64,000 nucleotides of DNA from Serratia sp. AKBS12 (GTDB lineage: Bacteria > Pseudomonadota > Gammaproteobacteria > Enterobacterales > Enterobacteriaceae). The notes beneath the pieces were generated by a model. That model was not told the DNA's origin, searched no databases, and saw nothing but the letters and a program-made list of their open reading frames with translations. The translations under genes and the position numbers were made by a program. The stretch's first letter is position 1. Each line of letters starts with the position of its first letter. Of this stretch, positions 10,539 to 19,008 are shown piece after piece. Location of the stretch: positions 372,001 through 436,000 of the forward strand of contig NZ_JANUSB010000002.1 of NCBI RefSeq assembly GCF_024793895.1, given 5' to 3'.

Positions 10539-10796
10539 ATGAATTTATCCCGTCAGGAACAACGTACCTTACACGTTCTCGCCAAAGGTGGCCGAATCGC
10601 GCACGTTCGCGATGCATCAGGCCGCGTTACCGCCGTTGAATGCTACACCCGCGAAGGGCTGCTGCTCAGCGACTGCACGCTTGCCGTATTCAAAAAACTC
10701 AAAACCAAAAAGCTGATCAAGTCCGTCAATGGACAACCTTACCGCATCAATGCCAGCGGGCTGAGCAACGTTCGCGCCCAGTTGGATAACCGCTAA
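10539..10796 (+). CDS. yjhX: YjhX/TopAI toxin, inhibitor of DNA topoisomerase I
   Basis: This 85-residue protein is nearly the same as E. coli YjhX (TopAI): it begins [20 protein letters not shown] and ends [11 protein letters not shown] at the family's standard length. TopAI binds topoisomerase I, and its overproduction inhibits growth; YjhQ is the reported antitoxin. The toxin gene looks intact, but the gene after it is only a remnant of yjhQ. A leader ORF and hairpin precede it, so translation is probably repressed by default. Confidence 0.9.
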   Translation: MNLSRQEQRTLHVLAKGGRIAHVRDASGRVTAVECYTREGLLLSDCTLAVFKKLKTKKLIKSVNGQPYRINASGLSNVRAQLDNR

Positions 10797-10803
10797 GGAG
10801 AGA

Positions 10804-10926
10804 ATGATGTCTACCAACCCCCGCCTTTATGCTGCCGACCCCGGCTACGGCCAGCCGGCACCGGCATGCCGTAGCAACCATGGCGAGAGAAGCGCACTGA
10901 TTAATCTACGCACTAAAAGGAATTAA
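10804..10926 (+). pseudogene. Probable internally deleted yjhQ antitoxin gene
   Basis: A 40-codon frame (begins MMSTNPRLYAADPGYGQP, ends LINLRTKRN) lies exactly where yjhQ (about 181 codons, a GNAT-fold protein) sits in the E. coli yjhX-yjhQ-yjhP operon. It starts 7 bases after yjhX and ends 3 bases before yjhP, the tight spacing expected for both ends of a real yjhQ. I infer an in-frame internal deletion that kept the two ends. No acetyltransferase core is left. Identity with yjhQ ends was not verified by alignment. Confidence 0.5.
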
Positions 10927-10929
10927 CCT

Positions 10930-11676
10930 ATGGATATCCCACGTATTTTTACCATTAGCGAAAGCGCACACCGCATCCATAATCCGTTCACGCCAGAGAA
11001 GTACGCCACGCTTGGCCGCGCGTTACGCATGGAACCGGGCTGGCGAATTCTCGATCTCGGCAGCGGCTCGGGCGAGATGCTCTGCACCTGGGCACGCGAT
11101 TATGGCATCACCGGTGTCGGTATCGACATGAGCCAGTTATTCAGCCAACAGGCAAAAATGCGCGCGCAACGGCTCGGCGTCAGCGATCGGGTTAGCTTCA
11201 TCCACAACGATGCCACAGGCTACGTCGCCGAAGAAAAATGCGACATAGCGGCCTGCGTCGGTGCCAGCTGGATCGCAGGCGGCGTCGCCGGCACGCTCGA
11301 ACTGCTGAACCGCAGCCTGAAACCGGGCGGGATACTGCTTCTCGGTGAACCTTACTGGCGCCAGTTACCCCCAACAGAAAACGTGGCCCAAGCGTGCGGT
11401 GCTACATCACTGGCCGACTTTTTTTCGTTGCCGGAGCTGGTTGGTTACTTCGACCAACTTGATTATGACGTTGTGGAAATGGTACTGGCGGATCAGGAAG
11501 GCTGGGACAGGTACGAGGCGGCCAAGTGGCTGACCCTGCGCCGCTGGTTGCAGCAACACCCCGACGATCTGGCCGTGGATGAAATCCGGGCACATCTGAC
11601 CGCCTGGCCAAAACGTCACGTGCTGTACACCCGTGAATATGTAGGATGGGGAGTATTCGCACTGATGGCACGCTAG
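10930..11676 (+). CDS. yjhP: YjhP-like SAM-dependent methyltransferase
   Basis: This 248-residue class I methyltransferase has motif I in WRILDLGSGSGEMLCTWA (near residue 38), the acidic residue after strand 2 in GVGIDMS, and motif IV region CDIAACVGASWIAGG. It has the length and operon position of E. coli YjhP (third gene after yjhX and yjhQ). The substrate is unknown. It is read from the same transcript as yjhX and ends before two strong hairpins. Confidence 0.82.
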   Translation: MDIPRIFTISESAHRIHNPFTPEKYATLGRALRMEPGWRILDLGSGSGEMLCTWARDYGITGVGIDMSQLFSQQAKMRAQRLGVSDRVSFIHNDATGYVAEEKCDIAACVGASWIAGGVAGTLELLNRSLKPGGILLLGEPYWRQLPPTENVAQACGATSLADFFSLPELVGYFDQLDYDVVEMVLADQEGWDRYEAAKWLTLRRWLQQHPDDLAVDEIRAHLTAWPKRHVLYTREYVGWGVFALMAR

Positions 11677-11745
11677 GCGGGATCGTGACGCCCGTCGCCG
11701 CGCTACCGTTTGAATCAGATTGTTTGATATTGACCGAGAAAACCG

Positions 11746-11767
11746 GTCGCCCCCTACCGGGGGCGAC
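11746..11767. terminator. Hairpin after yjhP
   Basis: A perfect 9-bp stem (GTCGCCCCC / GGGGGCGAC) with a 4-base loop lies 70 bases past yjhP. It is followed by TTCAAC rather than a U run. Confidence 0.55.
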
Positions 11768-11776
11768 TTCAACAAA

Positions 11777-11796
11777 AAACCGGCCGCAGCCGGTTT
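11777..11796. terminator. Bidirectional terminator between yjhP and the AGCS gene
   Basis: A perfect 8-bp stem (AAACCGGC / GCCGGTTT) with a 4-base loop is flanked by A and T runs, so it can end transcripts from both sides: yjhP rightward and the amino acid carrier gene leftward. Confidence 0.7.
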
Positions 11797-11847
11797 GAAT
11801 ACGTTTTACGCAATCTCATCAGCGCCGGCGCTGGCGAGGAGGCGCAA

Positions 11848-13338
11848 TCAGCCAAGCCCTGCCTTTCCGTCAATCTTGCCGGTGGCCTCTTGGATCCGGT
11901 TTACCTCGGCGCGATTTTCTACCCAATAGTCGGCCCGCTTGATGCCGAGTTTTTCTGGGTGAAACACCGGGTCAATCCCGTCGGCCAACTGCTTTTCATA
12001 GTCCTTCAGACAGGTGAAGGCGGTATTGCGCAGCAGCAGGATGGCAACGATGTTCAGCCAGGCCATCAGCCCCACACCGATATCCCCCAGGCCCCACGCC
12101 AGATCGGCGGTTTTCACCGTGCCATACACCGCAGAAGCCATCAGACCGATCTTCAGTACGAAGGTCAGCCATGGGCGATGGATCTTGCGGTTGAGGTAGG
12201 CGATATTGGTTTCGGCAATGTAGTAGTAGGCAACGATGGTGGTGAAGGCGAAGAAGAACAGCGCAATGGCGACAAAGTAACTGCCGAAGCCGGGCATCAT
12301 GCTTTCCATTGCGGTTTGCACATAGCCAGGCCCTGCGGCAATGCCGGCCACCCCGGTGTACAGTGCGGCACCGTCTGGCCCCTGTACGTTATACAACCCG
12401 GTAATCAGCAACATGAAACCGGTAGCAGAACAGACGAACAGCGTGTCGATATACACCGAGAACGCCTGCACCAGCCCCTGCTTGGCCGGGTGACTGACCG
12501 CCGCGGCAGAAGACGCATGCGGACCGGTACCCTGAGCCGCTTCGTTGGAGTACACGCCGCGCTTGACCCCCCACATAATCGCCAGCCCGAGGATCGCGCC
12601 AAACCCGGCGTCGAGACCAAACGCGCTTTTCCACACCAGCAGGATAACGCCCGGCAGCTGCTCAATGTTGAGAGCCACTATCACGCAGGCGACGATGATA
12701 TAGCCCAGCGCCATAAACGGCACCACGGTACCGGCAAAGTTGGCAATGCGCTTAACCCCGCCGAAGATGATGAACCCCAGCAGCATCGCCAGCAGCGCGG
12801 CCGTCACGTTCGGGCTGATGCCAAACGCGATGTCCAGACTTGCGCCGATCGAGTTGGCCTGCACGCCCGGCAGCAATACCCCACAGGAAAAGATGGTGAC
12901 GATGGCAAAAATCCAGGCATACCACTTCATGCCGAGACCTTTTTCGATATAGAACGCCGGACCGCCGCGGTATTCGCCATCAAGCTTTTCTTTATAAACC
13001 TGGCCCAATGTCGATTCCACAAACGCCGAGCTGGCGCCGAGGAAGGCAACCATCCACATCCAGAACAGCGCCCCTGGACCACCGAAGGTGATAGCGGTAG
13101 CGACCCCGGCAATGTTGCCGGTCCCGACCCGCCCTGCCAGCGTCATGGACAACGCCTGGAAGGACGACACCCCGGCGTCGTTAGCCTTGCCCTGAAATAT
13201 CAGACGAACCATTCCCTTCAGATGTCGCAGCTGCAAAAAGCGGCTGCGCAGAGAAAAATACAGCCCGGTTCCCAAGCACAGGTAGATGAGCGCCTGGCTC
13301 CAAATCACGCCGTTGACGGCATTGACAAATTCATTCAT
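11848..13338 (-). CDS. AGCS-family alanine/glycine:sodium symporter
   Basis: This 496-residue inner-membrane carrier of the alanine-or-glycine:cation symporter (AgcS/AlsT) family imports a small neutral amino acid with Na+. The family signature region AGRVGTGNIAGVATAITFGG lies near residue 70, followed by PGALFWMWMVAFLGASSAF. The chain has about ten or more hydrophobic segments. The start at 13338 (MNEFVNAVNGVIWSQ) is preferred: AAGGGG is 9 bases upstream, and the 21 extra residues from an earlier ATG lack family character. It is a single-gene transcript ending at the bidirectional hairpin. Exact substrate cannot be told from sequence. Confidence 0.85.
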   Translation of the reverse strand: MNEFVNAVNGVIWSQALIYLCLGTGLYFSLRSRFLQLRHLKGMVRLIFQGKANDAGVSSFQALSMTLAGRVGTGNIAGVATAITFGGPGALFWMWMVAFLGASSAFVESTLGQVYKEKLDGEYRGGPAFYIEKGLGMKWYAWIFAIVTIFSCGVLLPGVQANSIGASLDIAFGISPNVTAALLAMLLGFIIFGGVKRIANFAGTVVPFMALGYIIVACVIVALNIEQLPGVILLVWKSAFGLDAGFGAILGLAIMWGVKRGVYSNEAAQGTGPHASSAAAVSHPAKQGLVQAFSVYIDTLFVCSATGFMLLITGLYNVQGPDGAALYTGVAGIAAGPGYVQTAMESMMPGFGSYFVAIALFFFAFTTIVAYYYIAETNIAYLNRKIHRPWLTFVLKIGLMASAVYGTVKTADLAWGLGDIGVGLMAWLNIVAILLLRNTAFTCLKDYEKQLADGIDPVFHPEKLGIKRADYWVENRAEVNRIQEATGKIDGKAGLG

Positions 13339-13560
13339 GCAATCCAACCCCTTCGTTGATGCCCCGATCGGTACGCAGTAGATCTGCCTGACTCCGGGCA
13401 ACTGCCTATATTCGCCGTCTAGCGTGAGAGTTAACTTACGTGGATCGTTTTAGTTACATATCGCAACTAATTTCACATACATTTAACCTTTCGTAAACCC
13501 CTGGGAATCACAAGTACAACAGCAAGCCTGTGGCGCGCTTAGCAAATTTGGAATTTGGTT

Positions 13561-13597
13561 GGGGTTGGGGTTGGGGTTGGGGTTGGGGTTGGGGTTT
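13561..13597 (+). repeat. (GGGGTT)6 telomere-like tract
   Basis: Six GGGG runs separated by TT, identical in unit to the ciliate telomere repeat. Four or more such runs can fold as a DNA or RNA G-quadruplex on the plus strand. A similar GGTT begins the tract at 13557. Confidence 0.95.
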
Positions 13598-13697
13598 GAG
13601 CTGGTAGATATTAGCTAATAGTGGCTATGTGGGGCCAAGAGCCACGTTGGGTGGCAGAGTATGCCAAGAGTGAGTCTCCCGCACGTATGCTGCCATC

Positions 13698-13758
13698 AGC
13701 GGAGCGGGGTCAGTCCAACTATAGGGCAGGGATCGTCTAGCGGAGCGGGGTCAGTCCA
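13698..13758 (+). repeat. 20-bp direct repeat pair
   Basis: AGCGGAGCGGGGTCAGTCCA occurs at 13698-13717 and again at 13739-13758, separated by 21 bases. The origin is unknown; the pair may be the trace of an intergenic repeat or of a duplication. Confidence 0.9.
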
Positions 13759-13789
13759 TACCTTCAATCTGAGAGCACGTTGAGCAATA

Positions 13790-13810
13790 ACGGGCGACAT
13801 GGTCGCCCGT
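13790..13810 (-). terminator. Terminator of the transketolase-MHS operon
   Basis: A perfect 9-bp stem (ACGGGCGAC / GTCGCCCGT) with a 3-base loop lies 7 bases past the stop of the MHS transporter gene. Confidence 0.7.
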
Positions 13811-13816
13811 TTCAGA

Positions 13817-15142
13817 TTACACGCCAGGTGTGACCGAGGTTGATGAAGTGGATAGTGAATGTTGCTCCATTTTGATCGGCGCCGTTTCCCGGGTATGAAA
13901 TGCAACCCACGTCGAGACAACGCCCAGTAAGGAAAACATCACCGCCGGCCCAATCCAGCCGACCATGCCATAGAGTCCCGTCGCGATAAAGGGCAGCAGT
14001 CCAGCCACTACCGAGGCTCCATTGTACCCAAGAGAAATACCGGAGGAACGCACATTAGCCGGGAACTGCTCGGAAAACCAGCTGGACTCCACCGCAAAAA
14101 TGGGATCATGACTGAACAGCAGCGACATCGCCACGGCAACAATCACCATCATTACCGCGCCGGTATTAATCAGCATAAACATCGGTATACCGAAAAGGAT
14201 GGTAAAAACAGCACCAATAAGGAAGACGGGGCGGCGACCAATTCTGTCACTTAGCGCACCGAACAGAAGATGGCTGCCCAGCCCGAGCGCCGAACCAATC
14301 AGCGTCCCCAAGAGTACATGACGCGTATCGGTGATATCCGCCAGCAGCACATAGGACAACATAAAACTCGTGGTAATGTAGTAACCGCCGGTCTCCGCCA
14401 AGCGTAACCCCATGATTTTGAGAACGGTACGCCAGTCACGGCGAATGACTTCCAGCGCCGGTTGCTGCATAATCTGCTTGTCTGCCTTGGCTCTTTCAAA
14501 CTCCGGCGATTCCGCAACCTGCATACGAATGAAGATACCGATCGCCACCATCACAAACGAGATTAGAAACGGCATACGCCAGACCCAGTCACCTTCAAAT
14601 AGTGCTTCGGAAAGCAAGAAGGTTCCGTTCGCCAGCAGCAAACCCAGTGGGATACCGAGTTGCGGCACTGCGCCATAAAAGCCACGTTTCTTCGCTGGCG
14701 CATGCTCAAACGCCATCAATACAGCGCCGCCCCATTCTGCACCAAAGCCTATCCCCTGGATCATGCGTAATAAAATCAATAAAATCGGAGCCATCACGCC
14801 TACTTGTTCATAGGTTGGCAGCGCTCCAATTAACACCGTTGCCCCTCCCATCCCCAGCAGCGACCAGAACAACACCGCTTTTCGGCCATAACGATCGCCA
14901 AAATGACCCGCAAGATAGCCGCCTAACGGCCGCATCAGGAAACCGACCGCCAAGGTAGCAAAAGCGGCAAGAATGCCAACAATAGGCTCTTGCGTATGAA
15001 AAAAAATCTTGCCGAACCAGGCGGCCGCGGCCGTGCCGTAGATGAAGAAATCGTAGCTCTCTACCGCTGAGCCAATCATTGAAGCGAAAGAGACCTTCGC
15101 AGCATTACTACGGGTATTTGCAGGTACAGAAGTCTTATTCAT
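13817..15142 (-). CDS. MHS-family (metabolite:H+ symporter) MFS transporter
   Basis: This 441-residue, 12-segment inner-membrane protein has the MHS-family hallmarks: ASMIGSAVESYDFFIYGTAA in segment 1 and the loop motif GHFGDRYGRKAVLFWSLLGMG after segment 2. Relatives (ShiA, ProP, KgtP, CitA types) carry organic acids or betaines. It is the last gene of a four-gene operon with a split transketolase and a beta-hydroxyacid dehydrogenase, so it probably imports the substrate of that pathway, likely a carboxylate. GGGG precedes the ATG. The substrate is not known. Confidence 0.8.
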   Translation of the reverse strand: MNKTSVPANTRSNAAKVSFASMIGSAVESYDFFIYGTAAAAWFGKIFFHTQEPIVGILAAFATLAVGFLMRPLGGYLAGHFGDRYGRKAVLFWSLLGMGGATVLIGALPTYEQVGVMAPILLILLRMIQGIGFGAEWGGAVLMAFEHAPAKKRGFYGAVPQLGIPLGLLLANGTFLLSEALFEGDWVWRMPFLISFVMVAIGIFIRMQVAESPEFERAKADKQIMQQPALEVIRRDWRTVLKIMGLRLAETGGYYITTSFMLSYVLLADITDTRHVLLGTLIGSALGLGSHLLFGALSDRIGRRPVFLIGAVFTILFGIPMFMLINTGAVMMVIVAVAMSLLFSHDPIFAVESSWFSEQFPANVRSSGISLGYNGASVVAGLLPFIATGLYGMVGWIGPAVMFSLLGVVSTWVAFHTRETAPIKMEQHSLSTSSTSVTPGV

Positions 15143-15192
15143 GTTTTACCCCGGTATTATTAAATGTATCGGGAAGCTGTGGCAGAGCTGTT

Positions 15193-16050
15193 TTATTTTG
15201 CAGGATTGCTCCAGGTCTCAATCACTCTGCTGTCATCACATTGTCCCAAACCGGCTTTCGCCGCCGCCAGATATCGGGCATGAGCAATCTGTAACAGCGG
15301 AACCTCAGCGTGACAGGAGGTTGCCGCTTCTGCCACCAGACCGCTATCTTTCACAAAAATATTGATGGCACTGGAAACATCAACATCCGTCCCCTCCAGC
15401 ATTCGCGGACCGCGATCTGACAACATCCATGAGCCGGCGGCGCCGCGTTCAACCAGCTTTAATACCTGTGCGGGATCTAACTTCAGCATCTGTGCCAGAT
15501 TCAGCGCCTCCGCCGCCGCCACGATATGGATTGAACAAAGATGTTGATTAATCACTTTTATTCCCTGGCCTTCACCGACCTCGCTCCCTACGATGGATAC
15601 CGATCCCATTGATGCGAGCACCGGTTCTACCTTGGCAATGGCTGCTGGCGTACCTGATGCAAAAATGACTAATTCTCCGGTACTGGCACGGGCGGTTCCT
15701 CCCGTAACAGGTGCATCAATGACCCTGGCGCCAGCCGCAATCAGTTGGGATGCAGCTTCTCGTACTGCCTGAGGTCCTACGGTGGACATAATCACCCAGT
15801 GTTGCCCGGCGGCCTGCGGCAGGGCTTCAGCGACCAGATCCTGTAACTGTTGAGGCGTGGCCACCATCACCACGACCACATCCGCTGCTGGGGCTTGCGT
15901 AATACTGCTTACCGCTTCAATGCCTTGTGCCTGCGCCCGCTGACGCGACGCTTCAATCACATCCACGCCTAAAACCGCATGCCCTGCGCGCTTTATCTGG
16001 CAAGCCATTGGCAGGCCAATCGCCCCGGTACCGACAAAAATAACCTTCAT
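15193..16050 (-). CDS. Beta-hydroxyacid dehydrogenase (GarR / 3-hydroxyisobutyrate dehydrogenase family)
   Basis: This 285-residue NAD(P)-dependent oxidoreductase begins with the dinucleotide-binding motif FVGTGAIGLPMACQI. A substrate-loop segment resembles DAPVTGGTARASTGEL (near residue 118), and the catalytic lysine is expected in GQGIKVINQHL (near residue 168). Relatives reduce tartronate semialdehyde or oxidise 3-hydroxyisobutyrate. The start at 16050 is supported by AAGGAG 6 bases upstream. It lies 20 bases after the transketolase C-terminal gene and 50 bases before the transporter gene. A role in handling a three- or four-carbon keto/aldehyde acid made or used by the transketolase is an inference. 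Confidence 0.75.
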   Translation of the reverse strand: MKVIFVGTGAIGLPMACQIKRAGHAVLGVDVIEASRQRAQAQGIEAVSSITQAPAADVVVVMVATPQQLQDLVAEALPQAAGQHWVIMSTVGPQAVREAASQLIAAGARVIDAPVTGGTARASTGELVIFASGTPAAIAKVEPVLASMGSVSIVGSEVGEGQGIKVINQHLCSIHIVAAAEALNLAQMLKLDPAQVLKLVERGAAGSWMLSDRGPRMLEGTDVDVSSAINIFVKDSGLVAEAATSCHAEVPLLQIAHARYLAAAKAGLGQCDDSRVIETWSNPAK

Positions 16051-16070
16051 GCTTTTCTCCTTCCGCACAC

Positions 16071-17075
16071 TTACGCCAGCCAGGCGCGGATCGCGCTGAC
16101 CATGGTTTTCGTGGAAATGCCGTAGCGGTCGTGCAGTGTCGGCAGAGCGCCGGCGTCAAGAAAACGATCGGGTAGACCGATATGACGAAATACCGGCATT
16201 ATCTGAGCATGCATCAATGTCGTGGCAATACTCTCACCTAACCCCCCCACCAGGCTGTGGTTCTCCATCACGACCACCAGACGTCCCTCACGGCGGCACT
16301 GAGCGATTACCGTTTCGCTGTCCAGTGGTTTAATGGTTGGCACATGCAATACCGCAACATCAACATTATCTGCCGCCAGAGCTTTGGCAGTTTCCAGTGC
16401 ACGCATGGTCATGATGCCGCTGGAGATCAGCAGGACATCGCGACCATCACGCAGTAATTTGGCTTTGCCCAGTTCAAACTGGTAATCATATTCGTCTAAC
16501 ACTAACGGCACTTTGCCACGTAGAAGACGCATATAAACTGGTCCCTGATGGTCGGCAATCGCAGCGACCGCCTGTTCGGTATCCAGTGCATCGCAAGGAT
16601 CAACAATGGTCATGCCGGGAATAGCCCGCATCAGGGCAATATCCTCCGTTGCCTGGTGGCTTGGGCCGTAGCCTGTGGTTAATCCCGGTAACGCCGCACA
16701 AATCTTCACGTTTAACTGCTCTTCCGCAATGATCTGGTGAATAAAATCGTAAGCACGACGGGTGGCGAACACCGCATAGGTGGTAGCGAAGGCCGTCATA
16801 CCCTCTTTGGCCATACCACCGGCGGCTCCCATCAGTAGTTGTTCCGCCATCCCCAGCTGGAAATGCCGCTCCGGATAAGCCTGTGCAAAAATATGCAAAT
16901 CCGTGTATTTCGACAGATCGGCAGTCAATCCGACGATATTGGGGCGGGTTGCAGCTGCTTTGACCAGGGCGTGACCAAATGGCGCAGCAACCGTGGGCTG
17001 CCCTTCGGCAGCAATTGACGCAATCATTGCTGAAGTGGTTAAACGTGGTTTCTTCTCTACGATTTCGCTACTCAT
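16071..17075 (-). CDS. Transketolase C-terminal subunit
   Basis: This 334-residue protein corresponds to the pyrimidine-binding and C-terminal domains of transketolase. The ThDP-activating Glu is in QLGMAEQLLMGAAGG (near residue 77), and GLTTGYGPSHQATEDIALMR follows. It needs the partner encoded just upstream to make an active site. The start at 17075 (MSSEIVEKK) overlaps the partner's stop codon by 4 bases (ATGA), a coupling typical of two-subunit enzymes. It differs from the housekeeping single-chain TktA. Such split enzymes often serve dedicated catabolic pathways, for example apulose-phosphate cleavage. Confidence 0.82.
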   Translation of the reverse strand: MSSEIVEKKPRLTTSAMIASIAAEGQPTVAAPFGHALVKAAATRPNIVGLTADLSKYTDLHIFAQAYPERHFQLGMAEQLLMGAAGGMAKEGMTAFATTYAVFATRRAYDFIHQIIAEEQLNVKICAALPGLTTGYGPSHQATEDIALMRAIPGMTIVDPCDALDTEQAVAAIADHQGPVYMRLLRGKVPLVLDEYDYQFELGKAKLLRDGRDVLLISSGIMTMRALETAKALAADNVDVAVLHVPTIKPLDSETVIAQCRREGRLVVVMENHSLVGGLGESIATTLMHAQIMPVFRHIGLPDRFLDAGALPTLHDRYGISTKTMVSAIRAWLA

Positions 17076-17932
17076 TGTCTGTTCTCCTGCGCCTGATCGA
17101 GAATAGCGATGGCCTGCTGCCATTCTTCAGCTTCTACCCGAATAAAATGGTTTTTTTCACGAGCCTCCAAGAACGGCACGCCTTTACCCATCAAAGTATC
17201 GAGCAATATGACGCGCGGCTTTGGCTCTCTTAACGCCCGCGCCTGGTCAAAGGCCTGCTTTACAGCAGCAATATCGTGGCCATCGACGCGCTGAACGTAC
17301 CAGCCAAAGGACTGCCACTTGTCTACAAGCGGTTCGAATCCCATTATCTTGCCGGACGGGCCATCCGCCTGCTGCTGGTTGATATCGACCAGCACAATCA
17401 GATTGCCGAGTTGGTGGTGTGCCGCGCCCATCGCTGCTTCCCAGGTGGCGCCTTCATCCAGTTCACCATCAGACATCGAGTTGTACACAAACGCGGGATT
17501 GCCTTTACGCTGTAGCGCCAGCGCCATACCGACCCCGATGCTCAGACCCAGCCCGAGTGAGCCACCGGAGATTTCCATCCCTGGCGTGTAAGTGGCCATT
17601 CCGGACATCGGCAAGCGACTGTCATCGGCACCATAGGTTTCGAGCTCCTCCCTGGGGATCACACCGGCTTCGATTAATGCCGCATACAGTGCAATAGCGT
17701 AGTGCCCATGTGACAGCAAAAAGCGATCGCGGCCTTCCCACGCAGGCTCATCAGCGCGGTAATTCAGCGCATGACACCAGGCGACGGCCAACATATCGGC
17801 CAGGCCCAGTGCCTGTCCGATGTAGCCCTGGCCCTGTACTTCACCCATTTGCAGTGCGTAGCGACGAATGCGATATGCATGCTGCTCCAGGCGTTCGGTG
17901 GTGGTTACTTCAGGTTCTGTCATAGTCGTCAT
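17072..17932 (-). CDS. Transketolase N-terminal subunit
   Basis: This 286-residue protein is the ThDP diphosphate-binding half of a split transketolase. Visible are the entry motif DRFLLSHGHYAIALYAAL (near residue 68), GGSLGLGLSIGVGMALA, and the Mg-ThDP motif SDGELDEGATWEAAMGAAHH with the Asn of VDINQ. The motif starts with Ser where GDG is usual. It is the first gene of the operon (N-half, C-half, dehydrogenase, transporter), divergent from a LysR-type gene 182 bases away. There is no sugar kinase gene nearby, so the substrate may enter already phosphorylated or may be a non-phosphorylated ketol donor such as hydroxypyruvate. Confidence 0.82.
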   Translation of the reverse strand: MTTMTEPEVTTTERLEQHAYRIRRYALQMGEVQGQGYIGQALGLADMLAVAWCHALNYRADEPAWEGRDRFLLSHGHYAIALYAALIEAGVIPREELETYGADDSRLPMSGMATYTPGMEISGGSLGLGLSIGVGMALALQRKGNPAFVYNSMSDGELDEGATWEAAMGAAHHQLGNLIVLVDINQQQADGPSGKIMGFEPLVDKWQSFGWYVQRVDGHDIAAVKQAFDQARALREPKPRVILLDTLMGKGVPFLEAREKNHFIRVEAEEWQQAIAILDQAQENRQ

Positions 17933-18114
17933 ATGTGTTCCCGAATGAAGAGAAAAGTAACAACGTTGGCAAGCCGTCAGCTAATCTGTCATGGTGAAAG
18001 ATGTAACGTATTCATGTGCCATATTCATCGGCTTACCCTTTAGCAGAGGTTACCTAGCCTGTTCAGGCCATGACAAAAGCAAAAAATACATAATCAGTTG
18101 AGAAAAATTCACAA

Positions 18115-19008
18115 ATGACGCTATTGAGAAAAGCCCCGCTTTCGCTGTTGCGGGCATTTGAAGCTGCCGGCCGAACGGGGGCTTTCACCGCGGCGGCAAA
18201 AGAGCTGGATTTGTCACCCAGTGCCATTAGCCATGCGATCCGTAAACTGGAAGAAGTTCTTGATACGCGTCTGTTTCAGCGCAGTACGCGTGAAGTAATT
18301 CTGACTAAGGAAGGCAACGTGTTGCTGGAACACGTCCAGCGAGGATTTGATGAAATGCAGCGCGGGCTCACGCTGGTTACGGCCGATGAATCACGACCGC
18401 TGCGGTTGCACACCGCTCCCAGTTTTGCCCATCAATGGTTACTGCCGCGCCTTGGTCATTTTATTCGGGCACATCCACAAATCGATTTGCGTTTATCGGC
18501 CAGCACGGAGTACGCGCGCTTTGAGCAGGATGACTTCGATCTGGATATTGTGTATGGCGAGCCGCGCCCCTCGCCCTATGAAAAAATTCCGCTGGCGGTA
18601 GAAGAGCTTACACCGCTCTGCTCACCGGCCATTGCCGCACATATCCAGCGACCAGAAGATCTCTACCATCAGTCGCTTATCCAATGCGATGTGCAGCTTT
18701 ATCAATGGAAAGGCTGGTTTGAGGCCAATAATCTTACGGCACCTCGTCATTATGGTTTGCGTTTTGACCGCAGCTTCATGGCAATTTCAGCAGCCGTCGA
18801 TGGGCTGGGTGTGGTCCTGGAATCCAAGCTATTGGCAGAGCGTGAGCTGGCAAGTGGTCGCCTGGTGTGTCCATTAATTGAGACAACCCAGGAAATTCAC
18901 TACATTGGCCACTACCTGGTGTTTCCCCGCCACCAGCATCGTCACTTCGCCCTGGACAGTTTTAAAGAGTGGCTGCTCTCCCAGCTCAATCAGGCCCAGC
19001 TACGGTGA
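18115..19008 (+). CDS. LysR-family regulator (GcvA-like)
   Basis: This 297-residue regulator has an N-terminal winged helix-turn-helix (LLRAFEAAGRTGAFTAAAKE through LSPSAISHAIRKLEE), then a substrate-binding domain from about residue 90 with the GcvA-subgroup style RLHTAPSFAHQWLLPRLGHF. It is divergent from the transketolase operon, the usual arrangement for a LysR regulator and its target. The co-inducer is probably the operon's substrate or an intermediate. The 182-base spacer is AT-rich; I did not find an unambiguous T-N11-A operator. Confidence 0.8.
   Translation: MTLLRKAPLSLLRAFEAAGRTGAFTAAAKELDLSPSAISHAIRKLEEVLDTRLFQRSTREVILTKEGNVLLEHVQRGFDEMQRGLTLVTADESRPLRLHTAPSFAHQWLLPRLGHFIRAHPQIDLRLSASTEYARFEQDDFDLDIVYGEPRPSPYEKIPLAVEELTPLCSPAIAAHIQRPEDLYHQSLIQCDVQLYQWKGWFEANNLTAPRHYGLRFDRSFMAISAAVDGLGVVLESKLLAERELASGRLVCPLIETTQEIHYIGHYLVFPRHQHRHFALDSFKEWLLSQLNQAQLR

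Larger units (their letters stand above)
13339..13816. other. Gene-free spacer with repeats
   Basis: These 478 bases hold the promoter of the AGCS gene (AT-rich part 13430-13500), a (GGGGTT)6 tract, a 20-bp direct repeat and the terminator of the MHS transporter gene. I found no credible gene. Confidence 0.6.

Noticed and set aside
11890-13359. Long plus-strand frame opposite the AGCS gene
   Set aside because: The minus-strand frame encodes a full AGCS transporter with signature motifs; the antisense frame has low-complexity Gln/His/Arg content and no ribosome-binding site.
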